Shown: positions 7,353 to 15,295 of the stretch, piece by piece
Numbering within the stretch: the first letter of the stretch is position 1
Layout: every line of letters begins with the position of its first letter
NCBI GenBank assembly: GCA_049608925.1
Contig: JBMYXZ010000001.1
Coordinates: 1 to 47,037 of the forward strand
DNA: 47,037 bases
Source: JBMYXZ01 sp049608925
Lineage (GTDB): Bacteria > Pseudomonadota > Alphaproteobacteria > JAGOMX01
Direction of reading: 5' to 3'
The notes under the pieces: generated by a model
The model's input: the letters and a program-made list of their open reading frames with translations, nothing else
Told to the model about the DNA's origin: nothing
The model's database searches: none
Program-made: the position numbers and the translations under genes

Positions 7353-8489
7353 GTGAGATATATCTGTTTTATCTTGGCTGGACTGTTATTCCATATTCCT
7401 AGTGGATACAGCAGCTTACCTGATATTTACAAGGACGAACCGCTCGCCATCACATCACCCAACACAGATTCACTCGAAGTTTGGGGAAAGATTAATACCT
7501 TTGCAACTTTCTATACTCAAATTGAGCAGGACCACACCGCTTTGGTGGCTCATGTTCAGCACACCATCTCAACAAGACCCATTGCGATTGTTCGTTATTT
7601 GACACGCACATCAAAGAGACTGCGCAATATCCTGGCTTATATCAAAAAGTATGAAAAAATAATCAGCCTTCAACTCATCAGCGCCCATGACTCTGACAAA
7701 CTTAAAGGTATAGAGAGTACTATTAGTGGCTATAATCTTTCCTGTATAACGATAGTCGATCCAACATTGTTAGGCTTATGGCTGGTTGTGCAGCCTGAAA
7801 AATCGAAGACGTCTATATGCTATAAAAAGCCTGACACACCAAAAAGAAATTTCAGAGTTGTGCATATCAATAAGGACCAGTTTGGCAGAGAGCAATGCTT
7901 GGCACACGACCCTGATCTTATTGAACACTGTGCCCAAAGGCTTCAGAAGGTATTATCCGCTAAACAACTTAATTTGCACTATATCGCATGCCTAACCAAC
8001 CCGACTCTGTCTCTACCAACCCACACGTATTTTGTGGAAAATATATTCGCTCTGCGTGGAAATTCGCCATATGCTCTCTACACTAATGGAGTTGCAGAAT
8101 GTGTCGTGATATCCATCTGGAACAAATTGAATAACAATCGCATTATGATACACCTTACACCCAACCTAGTGCGCCATGGGTTACTCTGGCTTCAAAGATT
8201 TTTCCAAGACAATCGCGCCAAGAACTGTGTTGCCAACCTTGCCTCGGGTTATATTTCTGAGCGATTAATACTGTTTTCTAAAGTCTTGAAAACCGTACAC
8301 GGGTGCCCTATCGGGAAATGCACCACCTATAAAGCGTATTGCATAGCCACGGATAAATGGCCCTCTTATGACCACATGTATATAGTACGAGACTATCGAT
8401 ATGGAGGACCTGGTTCAGACCACTTGCTTCAGGTATACCTGGGACCAGACGGTCAGTATTACACCAGCTTCGATAGAAAATTCGCTTAA
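7353..8489 (+). CDS. Secreted protein with CheD/CNF-like deamidase signature
   Basis: A 378-residue protein beginning with GTG (GGAG 6-7 nt upstream) and a signal peptide (hydrophobic residues 4-16, cleavage near GYS/SLP). Residues 244-270 read TNGVAEC...IMIHLTP. Threonine, cysteine and histidine occur at T244, C250 and H267, exactly the spacing (-6, 0, +17) of the CheD glutamine deamidase triad (T21, C27, H44 in Thermotoga CheD). The next stretch, LLWLQRFF...NCVANLASGY, matches CheD's helix followed by the AKxFGGA strand. CheD, CNF1 and related toxins share this fold. No chemotaxis genes are nearby and the protein is exported, so an effector-type deamidase is a reasonable inference. The N-terminal 230 residues are unrecognised. 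Confidence 0.7.
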   Translation: MRYICFILAGLLFHIPSGYSSLPDIYKDEPLAITSPNTDSLEVWGKINTFATFYTQIEQDHTALVAHVQHTISTRPIAIVRYLTRTSKRLRNILAYIKKYEKIISLQLISAHDSDKLKGIESTISGYNLSCITIVDPTLLGLWLVVQPEKSKTSICYKKPDTPKRNFRVVHINKDQFGREQCLAHDPDLIEHCAQRLQKVLSAKQLNLHYIACLTNPTLSLPTHTYFVENIFALRGNSPYALYTNGVAECVVISIWNKLNNNRIMIHLTPNLVRHGLLWLQRFFQDNRAKNCVANLASGYISERLILFSKVLKTVHGCPIGKCTTYKAYCIATDKWPSYDHMYIVRDYRYGGPGSDHLLQVYLGPDGQYYTSFDRKFA

Positions 8490-8573
8490 ATTCCGCATGC
8501 ACGTTTTGCTTGCAATAAAGATTCAATTGGTATAGCCTCCGCACTAGGTAAATTTAATTTGAGTATATGAAAA

Positions 8574-8747
8574 ATGGCTGTACCAAAGAGGAAGACATCA
8601 AAATCTAAGCGCAATATGCGTCGCTCACATGACGGTTTGAAGCCTGTTGGCTTGGTTGAGTGCTCATCTTGTGGTGATTTTAAGCGTGCACATCACGTGT
8701 GCCCTCATTGTGGTCACTATAAAGACCGCCAGACTATCAAAGTCTGA
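8574..8747 (+). CDS. rpmF: Large ribosomal subunit protein bL32
   Basis: A 57-residue bL32 protein of the 50S subunit. It starts MAVPKRKTSKSKRNMRRSHD, the conserved N-terminus, and carries four zinc-ligand cysteines C30, C33, C43 and C46 in CSSC and CPHC. So this is the zinc-binding (C+) form. It is followed 17 nt later by plsX, the usual rpmF-plsX-fabH order that couples ribosome and lipid synthesis. The DUF177/YceD gene often found just upstream of rpmF is absent. Confidence 0.97.
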   Translation: MAVPKRKTSKSKRNMRRSHDGLKPVGLVECSSCGDFKRAHHVCPHCGHYKDRQTIKV

Positions 8748-8764
8748 TTTATCCACTGGCATAA

Positions 8765-9871
8765 ATGAAAGATAACCCAAGGGAGTCTCAGCGATTGAAA
8801 ATTACTCTTGCGGTTGATGCGATGGGAGGGGATAACGCTCCCAAAGCTGTCATTGAAGGCGTTAGCCTGGCGCTGAAGCGCTATCCCAAAGCACATTTTA
8901 TATTGTTCGGAGACGAACAGCAGATACAAGATTGTATTAAAGCTGTTCGCCTGGACGTGTCTCGCATAGAAATCCGCCATTCTGATGAAATCATCACCCC
9001 TGATATGAAGCCAAGTGCTGCCCTACGGCGTGCGAAAGGCTCTAGCATGCGAATGGCGATTGAAGCTGTTAAGAATGGTGATGCGGATGCGGTTGTCTCT
9101 GCAGGAAACACTGGGGCATATATGGCCCTGTCAAAAATCATCCTAAGGACCCTGCGTGGCATTGATCGCCCTGCGATTACGGCACCACTGCCAACAGCAA
9201 CTGGTAGCGCTGTCATGCTGGATTTGGGCGCTAACGTTGACTGCGACACCAATAATATTGTGCAGTTTGCTATTATGGGCGAAATTTATTCTAAAGCAAT
9301 TCATGGAATAAGCTCGCCTTCTGTTGGGCTTTTGAATGTTGGGGAAGAAGACACAAAAGGCAATTCTACCGTCCAGGAAGCGGCTCAAATTATCCGCGAA
9401 CATGGACACATCAAGAACTTCAGCGGCTTTATTGAAGGCAACGATATCTTCCTCGGCAATATAGATGTAATCGTCACCGACGGGTTCAGCGGCAATATCT
9501 CGCTGAAGACCGCCGAAGGCGCCAGCAAAATGTTCAGTAACTTTTTCAAGAACCAAGTACAAGGATCATTCTGGAATAAAATCAGGTACTTTGCCGCTCG
9601 CAAGCTATTTAAGGACTTCAAAGCAAAATTTGACCCCAGAATATACAATGGGGCACCCTTTCTGGGTCTGAACGGCATTGCCGTTAAAAGCCATGGCGGA
9701 TGCGACGGCTTTGCATTTTCTTATGCTGTTGGCGTTGCCTATAACTTGGTTGACCAGAAAGTGATCGAGCAAATCGCCCATGAAGTTGAGGCTTGCTCTC
9801 CTGATGCTGAAGGAAGTAATGTAATCCCCATAAGCGCAGGCATTGGTAAAGAAGAAAGTAAGGTTAGCTGA
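8765..9871 (+). CDS. plsX: Phosphate acyltransferase PlsX
   Basis: A 368-residue PlsX, which converts acyl-ACP and phosphate to acyl-phosphate for phosphatidic acid synthesis. The N-terminal VDAMGGDNAPKAVIEG, the central SAGNTGAYMALSK and VTDGFSGNISLKT are the family signatures. About 12 extra residues precede the conserved strand, within the usual range. Its TGA overlaps the fabH ATG by one base (TGATG), so translation of the two lipid genes is coupled. Confidence 0.96.
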   Translation: MKDNPRESQRLKITLAVDAMGGDNAPKAVIEGVSLALKRYPKAHFILFGDEQQIQDCIKAVRLDVSRIEIRHSDEIITPDMKPSAALRRAKGSSMRMAIEAVKNGDADAVVSAGNTGAYMALSKIILRTLRGIDRPAITAPLPTATGSAVMLDLGANVDCDTNNIVQFAIMGEIYSKAIHGISSPSVGLLNVGEEDTKGNSTVQEAAQIIREHGHIKNFSGFIEGNDIFLGNIDVIVTDGFSGNISLKTAEGASKMFSNFFKNQVQGSFWNKIRYFAARKLFKDFKAKFDPRIYNGAPFLGLNGIAVKSHGGCDGFAFSYAVGVAYNLVDQKVIEQIAHEVEACSPDAEGSNVIPISAGIGKEESKVS

Positions 9872-10836
9872 TGGCATTACAATCACGTTTTTTGGGCTGT
9901 GGGCATTATCTGCCCGAGCGTATTGTTACAAATGATGACTTGGCCAAAACTGTCGATACATCCCACGATTGGATTGTCGAGCGCACGGGTATTCAATCTC
10001 GTCACTTTGCAGAAGATGGCGTGCTGACATCGGATCTTGCCACGAAAGCTGCGGAAAATGCTTTGAAGAATGCCGGCCTTAAAGCTGATGACATTGACTT
10101 GGTAATTGTCGCGACTGTTACACCTGACAGAACATTCCCATCAACAGCCACACTGGTTCAAAAGAACTTGGACATGAATCATGGCGTTGCCTTTGATGTC
10201 AGCGCTGCTTGCAGCGGATATTTGGTTGCCTTGTCAACAGCGCATCAATACTTGAAAAGCGGCCATTGTAAAAAGGCATTGGTTATTGGCGCAGAGACAT
10301 TCTCGCGCATTATTGACATGAATGATCGCACCACCTGTGTGTTGTTTGGCGACGGCGCTGGTGCAGTGGTGTTGTCGGCTGAAAACAGCAATCAAGATCG
10401 CGGGATTATTGGCTTGGAAATGCACTCAGATGGGCGCTGTGAAGGCATCTTAAAGACAAGTGGTGGAACATCTTTAACCAAGACAGCGGGCTTTATCCAG
10501 ATGCAGGGCCGCGAAGTATACCGCCATGCGGTTAATAAGCTGACGGAATCGGCCATCAGTATTATGCAATCTTATGACGTGTCTAACCAGGATATCGACT
10601 GGATGATTCCGCATCAAGCGAACTTGCGAATCATCGAAGCCGTTGCAAAAAGGTTAGAGGTCGCTGACGAGAAAATCATAACGACCGTCGACCATCATGC
10701 TAATACTTCTGCTGCTTCAATTCCGCTGGCCCTAAGCGAAGCATGGCAAGACGGAAAAATTAAAGATGGTGACTTGATTATTCATGAAGCCCTGGGTGCT
10801 GGCCTGATTTGGGGCTCGGCATTATTACGGTGGTAA
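9871..10836 (+). CDS. fabH: Beta-ketoacyl-ACP synthase III
   Basis: A 321-residue KAS III, which condenses acetyl-CoA with malonyl-ACP to start fatty-acid elongation. The catalytic triad is intact: C114 in SAACSGY, H248 in PHQAN and N278 in HHANTSAAS, close to the E. coli positions 112, 244 and 274. The start overlaps the plsX stop. The ferredoxin gene follows after only 3 nt, so a single rpmF-plsX-fabH-fdxA transcript is likely. In many proteobacteria ihfA follows fabH; that is not the case here. Confidence 0.97.
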   Translation: MALQSRFLGCGHYLPERIVTNDDLAKTVDTSHDWIVERTGIQSRHFAEDGVLTSDLATKAAENALKNAGLKADDIDLVIVATVTPDRTFPSTATLVQKNLDMNHGVAFDVSAACSGYLVALSTAHQYLKSGHCKKALVIGAETFSRIIDMNDRTTCVLFGDGAGAVVLSAENSNQDRGIIGLEMHSDGRCEGILKTSGGTSLTKTAGFIQMQGREVYRHAVNKLTESAISIMQSYDVSNQDIDWMIPHQANLRIIEAVAKRLEVADEKIITTVDHHANTSAASIPLALSEAWQDGKIKDGDLIIHEALGAGLIWGSALLRW

Positions 10837-10839
10837 TAC

Positions 10840-11172
10840 ATGACATACGTTGTAACGGAAAAGTGCATTAAGTGTAAGTATACTGACTGTGTAGAAGTTT
10901 GCCCTGTAGACTGTTTCTACGAGGGTGAAAACATGCTGGTGATTAATCCTGAAGAATGCATTGATTGCGGCGTGTGCGAGCCTGAATGTCCGATTGACGC
11001 GATTTCACCAGATACTATCCCGGACGCTGAAAAATGGGTGGAACATAATCAAGCGTTTTCAGAAAAGTGGCCTCGCATCACAGAACGCAAAGAACCCCTT
11101 GAAAATGCTGCAGAATATGAAGATGAAGGCGGAAAGATGGAAAAATATTTTTCAGAAAAGCCCGGCGCGTAA
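10840..11172 (+). CDS. fdxA: Seven-iron ferredoxin FdxA
   Basis: A 110-residue ferredoxin carrying one [3Fe-4S] and one [4Fe-4S] cluster. The N-terminal half has CIKCKYTDCVEVCPVDCFYE and the second CIDCGVCEPECPIDAI, with the cysteine spacing of the FdxA family. The C-terminal tail after residue 62 is the long form typical of alphaproteobacteria. It starts 3 nt after fabH. The next gene is the CarD regulator, a neighbour arrangement common in this class; its own promoter and the 153-nt gap suggest separate regulation. Confidence 0.95.
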   Translation: MTYVVTEKCIKCKYTDCVEVCPVDCFYEGENMLVINPEECIDCGVCEPECPIDAISPDTIPDAEKWVEHNQAFSEKWPRITERKEPLENAAEYEDEGGKMEKYFSEKPGA

Positions 11173-11241
11173 GCCTTATATTCCCTTAACTTCTGAAATT
11201 AACAGCTTGTAAACTAATAGTTAATTTTCACTTAATTAGTC

Positions 11242-11271
11242 CTGTAAAAATTCACAAAGTTGTGCTATAAA
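11242..11271 (+). promoter_or_regulatory. Candidate extended -10 promoter of carD
   Basis: TGC-TATAAA (-10 at 11266-11271, with the TG extension at 11263-11264) lies 54 nt before the carD ATG. A weak -35-like CTGTAA (11242-11247) is 18 nt upstream of it. The extended -10 could compensate for the poor -35. Sequence-based call only. Confidence 0.45.
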
Positions 11272-11325
11272 AGACACATAATGAGTTTCCAGCAAATACT
11301 TTGCTTATTTTACAGGAGGACTCCT

Positions 11326-11823
11326 ATGACTACAGACATGACTTTCGCTGAAGGCGATCACGTTGTATATCCAGCCCACGGTGTTGGATATATTGAGGGC
11401 ATTGAAACCCAAGAAGTTGCCGGCCATAAGCTGCAATTACTAGTTATCTCTTTTGAAGACGATCGAATGAAGCTCCGTCTTCCCGTTATGAAGGCAAAAA
11501 CGGCAGGGCTTCGCAAGCTTAGCACCGAAAATATGATGAAAAAGGCCCTGACAACTCTTGGCGGTAATGCAAAGATCAGTCGCGCCATGTGGAGCCGCCG
11601 TGCACAAGAGTACGAAGGTAAAATCAATTCTGGCAATCCTGTTTCTATTGCCGAGGTTATCCGCGATTTACATCGCACCGGTGACCAGCCAGAGCAATCC
11701 TACAGCGAACGTCAGCTTTATCAATCTGCTCTCGAACGCCTAAGCCGTGAACTTGCTGCGATTGAGCAAATTGATATGGACCAGGCACAGGGTAAGCTAA
11801 AAAGCGGATTACGCGCTGCCTAA
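11326..11823 (+). CDS. carD: CarD family transcriptional regulator
   Basis: A 165-residue CarD/CdnL-type protein that binds the RNA polymerase beta subunit and stabilises open promoter complexes. The N-terminal Tudor-like RNAP-interaction domain begins FAEGDHVVYPAHGVGYIEGI, and the helical DNA-contacting domain includes RAMWSRRAQEYEGKINSG and ends near RLSRELAAIEQI. The frame is open from 11260, but the ATG at 11326 has a perfect AGGAGG 6 nt upstream and gives the family N-terminus. The promoter-like element upstream would lie partly inside the longer frame, which also argues for the shorter start. Confidence 0.95.
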   Translation: MTTDMTFAEGDHVVYPAHGVGYIEGIETQEVAGHKLQLLVISFEDDRMKLRLPVMKAKTAGLRKLSTENMMKKALTTLGGNAKISRAMWSRRAQEYEGKINSGNPVSIAEVIRDLHRTGDQPEQSYSERQLYQSALERLSRELAAIEQIDMDQAQGKLKSGLRAA

Positions 11824-11832
11824 GGTTATCTT

Positions 11833-12369
11833 TCACTCAGGTGTGCTGGCAAGGTGTTCTAAACCACCCGTTACCGCCGGCACACTTGATCCAATCACTA
11901 TTTTACTTATGTTGAAATCTGCGCTTTCTAAATGCGCCATAAGGATGTTCAGCTTCTCTTCACTATTAAGGTTATAAACAACACCAGCAGCGAACCAAAA
12001 TTTTGGCTTTGTTTGAAATATAATACGCGCTTGTCGGTAGTGCACTTCCAAACTTAAGAGCTTTTTATTCACTTTCTTTGCAAAGCCTATACCCCGATCT
12101 ATACCCCGATCATCATTATACAATAAGTTAAATCTTAGCTGGATTAACTCCAGCAGTTTTCTCCTACTACTATCACTTTCAAATTTAACACTGGTGTTAT
12201 TTTTAAGCACTCCCTGCAGACCAATTACCACCAAGACATTTTGAGGCGCCACCCCTTGCTTGTGCAATTTCATGCATGTCTCATATATTTCAGGGATAGG
12301 ATCATCGTCTTCGCTGGCAATAGCCGGCGACAAGAAAAGTACTGAGATAAGCAACGCAAGAATCTTCAT
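11833..12369 (-). CDS. Secreted HAD-like (DUF2608-type) protein with eroded catalytic motifs
   Basis: A 178-residue protein with a signal peptide ending near AIA/SED and AGGA 8 nt before the ATG. The pattern resembles DUF2608 HAD-like proteins. A strand VLVVIGLQGVL (residues 45-55) sits where motif I normally gives DIDxTL. RGIGF (92-96) resembles the family's LGIDF. GVVYN (129-133) resembles GILFT, and KIVIGSS (156-162) sits where KIIFIDD normally occurs. The catalytic aspartates of motif I and the terminal DD are both replaced, so phosphatase activity is unlikely if the alignment is right. A 12-bp tandem duplication lies inside the gene. Family assignment is by eye and tentative. Confidence 0.6.
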   Translation of the reverse strand: MKILALLISVLFLSPAIASEDDDPIPEIYETCMKLHKQGVAPQNVLVVIGLQGVLKNNTSVKFESDSSRRKLLELIQLRFNLLYNDDRGIDRGIGFAKKVNKKLLSLEVHYRQARIIFQTKPKFWFAAGVVYNLNSEEKLNILMAHLESADFNISKIVIGSSVPAVTGGLEHLASTPE

Positions 12370-12507
12370 AAGTATATCCTAACCCGATGGAATATTCTTC
12401 ACAATCCCAACGGATAATACTTATAAAAACAAACACATATTGACGCGCCTTTTCGATTTAGCTAATCTTGTGCTACTTAAAAATACGAAGTTAAAGGTTA
12501 AATATAT

Positions 12508-12957
12508 ATGTCAGATTTTTATTCTGTCACACCCAGCGTTGAAGGGCGCATTATCGTCCAAAATGATCTGGCAATGTGCTTTCCTGCCTTGATGCCAGTT
12601 GTTCCGGGGCACCTTCTGATTGCACCAATAAGGCCAGTTTCTGCCTTTGAGGATATGACAGAGTCTGAAGTTCTGGCCGTTTTTTCATTAATGAAAAAAA
12701 TAAAGAAGGCGCTGGTTTCGGTCTTTAATGCAGACGGGTTCAATCATGCCTGGAACCAATCCAAAGTGGCTGGTCAATCTGTTAACCACTTTCACTTACA
12801 TGTATTACCCAGAAAAGCCGGCGACACTGGCATCACTAAGTACGAGCCTCGTGATTTTCTATACCGCAGCATGCCTGTTGAAGATAGACCACAATCTGCA
12901 AATGAAGAGCTAACAGAAATAACAAAGCTTGTTCAAGAAGCCTTGCGCGCCGTTTGA
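12508..12957 (+). CDS. HIT family nucleotide-binding protein
   Basis: A 149-residue histidine-triad protein. The HxHxHxx signature is HFHLHVL at residues 94-100, where the middle histidine (H96) is the nucleophile in the family. PGHLLIAP (33-40) is the conserved earlier strand. HIT proteins hydrolyse or transfer nucleotide from adenylated substrates such as AMP-lysine or Ap4A; the substrate is unknown here. It is transcribed divergently from the HAD-like gene and overlaps the convergent dehydrogenase gene by 25 nt. Confidence 0.93.
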   Translation: MSDFYSVTPSVEGRIIVQNDLAMCFPALMPVVPGHLLIAPIRPVSAFEDMTESEVLAVFSLMKKIKKALVSVFNADGFNHAWNQSKVAGQSVNHFHLHVLPRKAGDTGITKYEPRDFLYRSMPVEDRPQSANEELTEITKLVQEALRAV

Positions 12958-13664
12958 ATTCGAACTATTTCGCCGTTTCTGCTGCAATCATCGGCCGCTA
13001 GGTCAACAAAAACATCACTGATTTCTTCTGGCGTGGGCAGTGTCATGGGGTCTTCTCCCGGGGCTGCTGACGCGCGCATATCTGTTCTAACACAACCGGG
13101 ACTTACAAGGTTAACCTTCATGTTAGGATATGTGTTGGCAATTTCTGCGGCATAAATCTGAACCATAGTGTTCAACATGATTTTACTGCCCGAGTACGCC
13201 GACCAGTATGGGGCTATCATATCAGCGGCACCACTGGTAACAAAGATACCACGACCAGCTTCAGATTTGCGCAACATGGGATCAAAAGCACGGATTAAAC
13301 GCCAGTTAGCCGTTACATTGATGCGGACAGTCTCATCCCAAATATCAGGTTCGATATGCGGCACTGGCGCCAGCTGTCCCAGGACACCCGCATTGCCAAC
13401 TAAGATATCCAGCCCCTTAAAGCGATCTGCCACGTGCAACGCCATCTGATCAATCTTATCAAGTTCATTGAGGTTCAAAGGAACAAGTGTTGTCTCCACC
13501 CCATATTCCTGACACATATCATCAGTTTTCTCGAGACCTTCAACAGATGTGGCGGTTAATATTAGATTGCATCCTTCTTGGGCAAAGCGTTTTGCAATGC
13601 CAGCACCAATGCCTCTGGAAGCTCCTGTGATCAAAGCCCTGCGGCCAGCTAATCTACCAGACAT
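12933..13664 (-). CDS. Short-chain dehydrogenase/reductase
   Basis: A 243-residue classical SDR. The Rossmann motif is TGASRGIG (residues 13-20), NAG is at 91-93, and the catalytic tetrad is N116, S144, Y157 and K161 (YSGSK). No C-terminal substrate signature is recognisable, so the alcohol or ketone substrate is unknown. It could serve as an FabG-like reductase, but it is not in a fatty-acid operon. It lies 19 nt downstream of fumC on the same strand and is probably cotranscribed. Its 3' end overlaps the HIT gene. Confidence 0.9.
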   Translation of the reverse strand: MSGRLAGRRALITGASRGIGAGIAKRFAQEGCNLILTATSVEGLEKTDDMCQEYGVETTLVPLNLNELDKIDQMALHVADRFKGLDILVGNAGVLGQLAPVPHIEPDIWDETVRINVTANWRLIRAFDPMLRKSEAGRGIFVTSGAADMIAPYWSAYSGSKIMLNTMVQIYAAEIANTYPNMKVNLVSPGCVRTDMRASAAPGEDPMTLPTPEEISDVFVDLAADDCSRNGEIVRIQTARKAS

Positions 13665-13683
13665 ATTATACCCCTTCTTGTGT

Positions 13684-15078
13684 TTAGGCGCCTGGGGCTA
13701 GCATATCCTCTGGTTGAACCCAAGAGTCAAACTGCTCGTCAGTAAGCAGCCCTAAATCTTGCCCTGCTTGGCGCAGTGTCGTGCCATCGTTATAGGCCTT
13801 TTTAGCAATTTTTGCCGCATTATCATAGCCTATATGTGGATTTAATGCTGTTACCAGCATCAGTGACTCATTTACGTAACGGCGCAAGCGATCTGTATTA
13901 GCCTCGATTCCTGTGACACAGCGATCCGTAAAGCTGACCATTGCATCAGACAATAGCTCGATTGATTCCAATACATTACGGATAATCACAGGTTTGAAAA
14001 CATTCAGCTGCAAGTGACCATGAGATCCTGCAACTGTAACCGCTGTGTGATTGCCCATAACCTGGGCTGCTACCATCGTAATGGCTTCGCATTGTGTTGG
14101 ATTCACTTTGCCCGGCATTATTGAAGATCCTGGTTCATTAGCAGGTAAGACTAACTCTCCCAGACCGCAGCGAGGTCCACCGCCCAACAGGCGAATATCG
14201 TTAGCAATCTTCATGATCGATACGGCAATGGTATTCAAAACGCCGGAAAATTCTACCAAAGCATCATTTGATGCCAAAGCTTCAAACTTGTTTTCAGCAG
14301 TCGTAAAGGGTAAATCCGTAATTGCTGAGACTTCTGCTGCAAATTTGCGGGCAAAATCTGGATGCGAGTTAATACCCGTCCCCACGGCCGTTCCGCCTTG
14401 CGCCAACGCATATACTCGCGGCAACACAGCATTCACCCGTTCAATTCCATGAATCATCTGCATGGCAAAACCCGAGAACTCTTGCCCCAGCGTCATCGGT
14501 GTCGCATCTTGCAAGTGGGTACGGCCAACCTTAATAATATTATCGAAAGCACGCTTCTTAGCGTCTAATGCATTTAAAAGCTTCTGCATAGCAGGCAACA
14601 GGGACTGGTGTGTGCTGATTGCTGTTGCGATATGCATTACAGTTGGAAACGTGTCATTTGAGGACTGCCCCATATTCACATGATCATTAGGGTGGACAGG
14701 ATTTTTTGAGCCAATTGTGCCCCCCATAATCTCGATGGCACGGTTCGCAATAACTTCATTAGCATTCATATTAGACTGGGTACCAGAACCGGTCTGCCAG
14801 ACAACCAGTGGAAAATGATCATCGAGCTTGCCCTCATGGACTTCAGTAGCTGCGGCACAAACCGCATCACCAATGGTTTTGTCCAGATGCTTCAAGTTCA
14901 TATTAATACGCGCAGCAGCAAGCTTTTGGATACCAAAGCATCGCACTACTTCTGAAGGCATGACAGCCCTTCCAATAGGGAAGTTCTCGAGACTGCGTTG
15001 TGTCTGCGCCCCCCAATAGCGGTCGCTAGGGACTTCAATATTGCCAATAGAGTCTGATTCCGTGCGCATTTTTGTCAT
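13684..15078 (-). CDS. fumC: Class II fumarate hydratase
   Basis: A 464-residue fumarase of the iron-independent class II, interconverting fumarate and malate in the TCA cycle. The superfamily signature is GSSIMPGKVNPTQCE (residues 317-331) with the catalytic serine loop at S318/S319. H188 in GRTHLQDA is the conserved catalytic-site histidine. TGSGTQSNMNANEV (97-110) and QSSNDTFPT (138-146) are the other active-site segments. Divergent from the large secreted protein gene, with 217 nt of AT-rich sequence between them. Confidence 0.97.
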   Translation of the reverse strand: MTKMRTESDSIGNIEVPSDRYWGAQTQRSLENFPIGRAVMPSEVVRCFGIQKLAAARINMNLKHLDKTIGDAVCAAATEVHEGKLDDHFPLVVWQTGSGTQSNMNANEVIANRAIEIMGGTIGSKNPVHPNDHVNMGQSSNDTFPTVMHIATAISTHQSLLPAMQKLLNALDAKKRAFDNIIKVGRTHLQDATPMTLGQEFSGFAMQMIHGIERVNAVLPRVYALAQGGTAVGTGINSHPDFARKFAAEVSAITDLPFTTAENKFEALASNDALVEFSGVLNTIAVSIMKIANDIRLLGGGPRCGLGELVLPANEPGSSIMPGKVNPTQCEAITMVAAQVMGNHTAVTVAGSHGHLQLNVFKPVIIRNVLESIELLSDAMVSFTDRCVTGIEANTDRLRRYVNESLMLVTALNPHIGYDNAAKIAKKAYNDGTTLRQAGQDLGLLTDEQFDSWVQPEDMLAPGA

Positions 15079-15295
15079 AATATTTCTGCCTGCTTCACAT
15101 TGTGTGAAAATTCTAACTAATACTTATTTACAAGGTGTTAATTCTACCGGTATAAGCATGGATTTTAATCTTTTTTAAGCCCAGATATTAGAATTTGGAA
15201 TAATTGTTATACGACAATATCTATTTTAATCATAGATAACAATGCCAATATCTACAGTGTTGATATTATTTTTATTGTTTTTTTAGGAGAGCTTC

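Noticed and set aside
11213..11240. Imperfect AT-rich palindrome between fdxA and carD as a terminator
   Set aside because: Weak A/T stem with bulges and no following T run.
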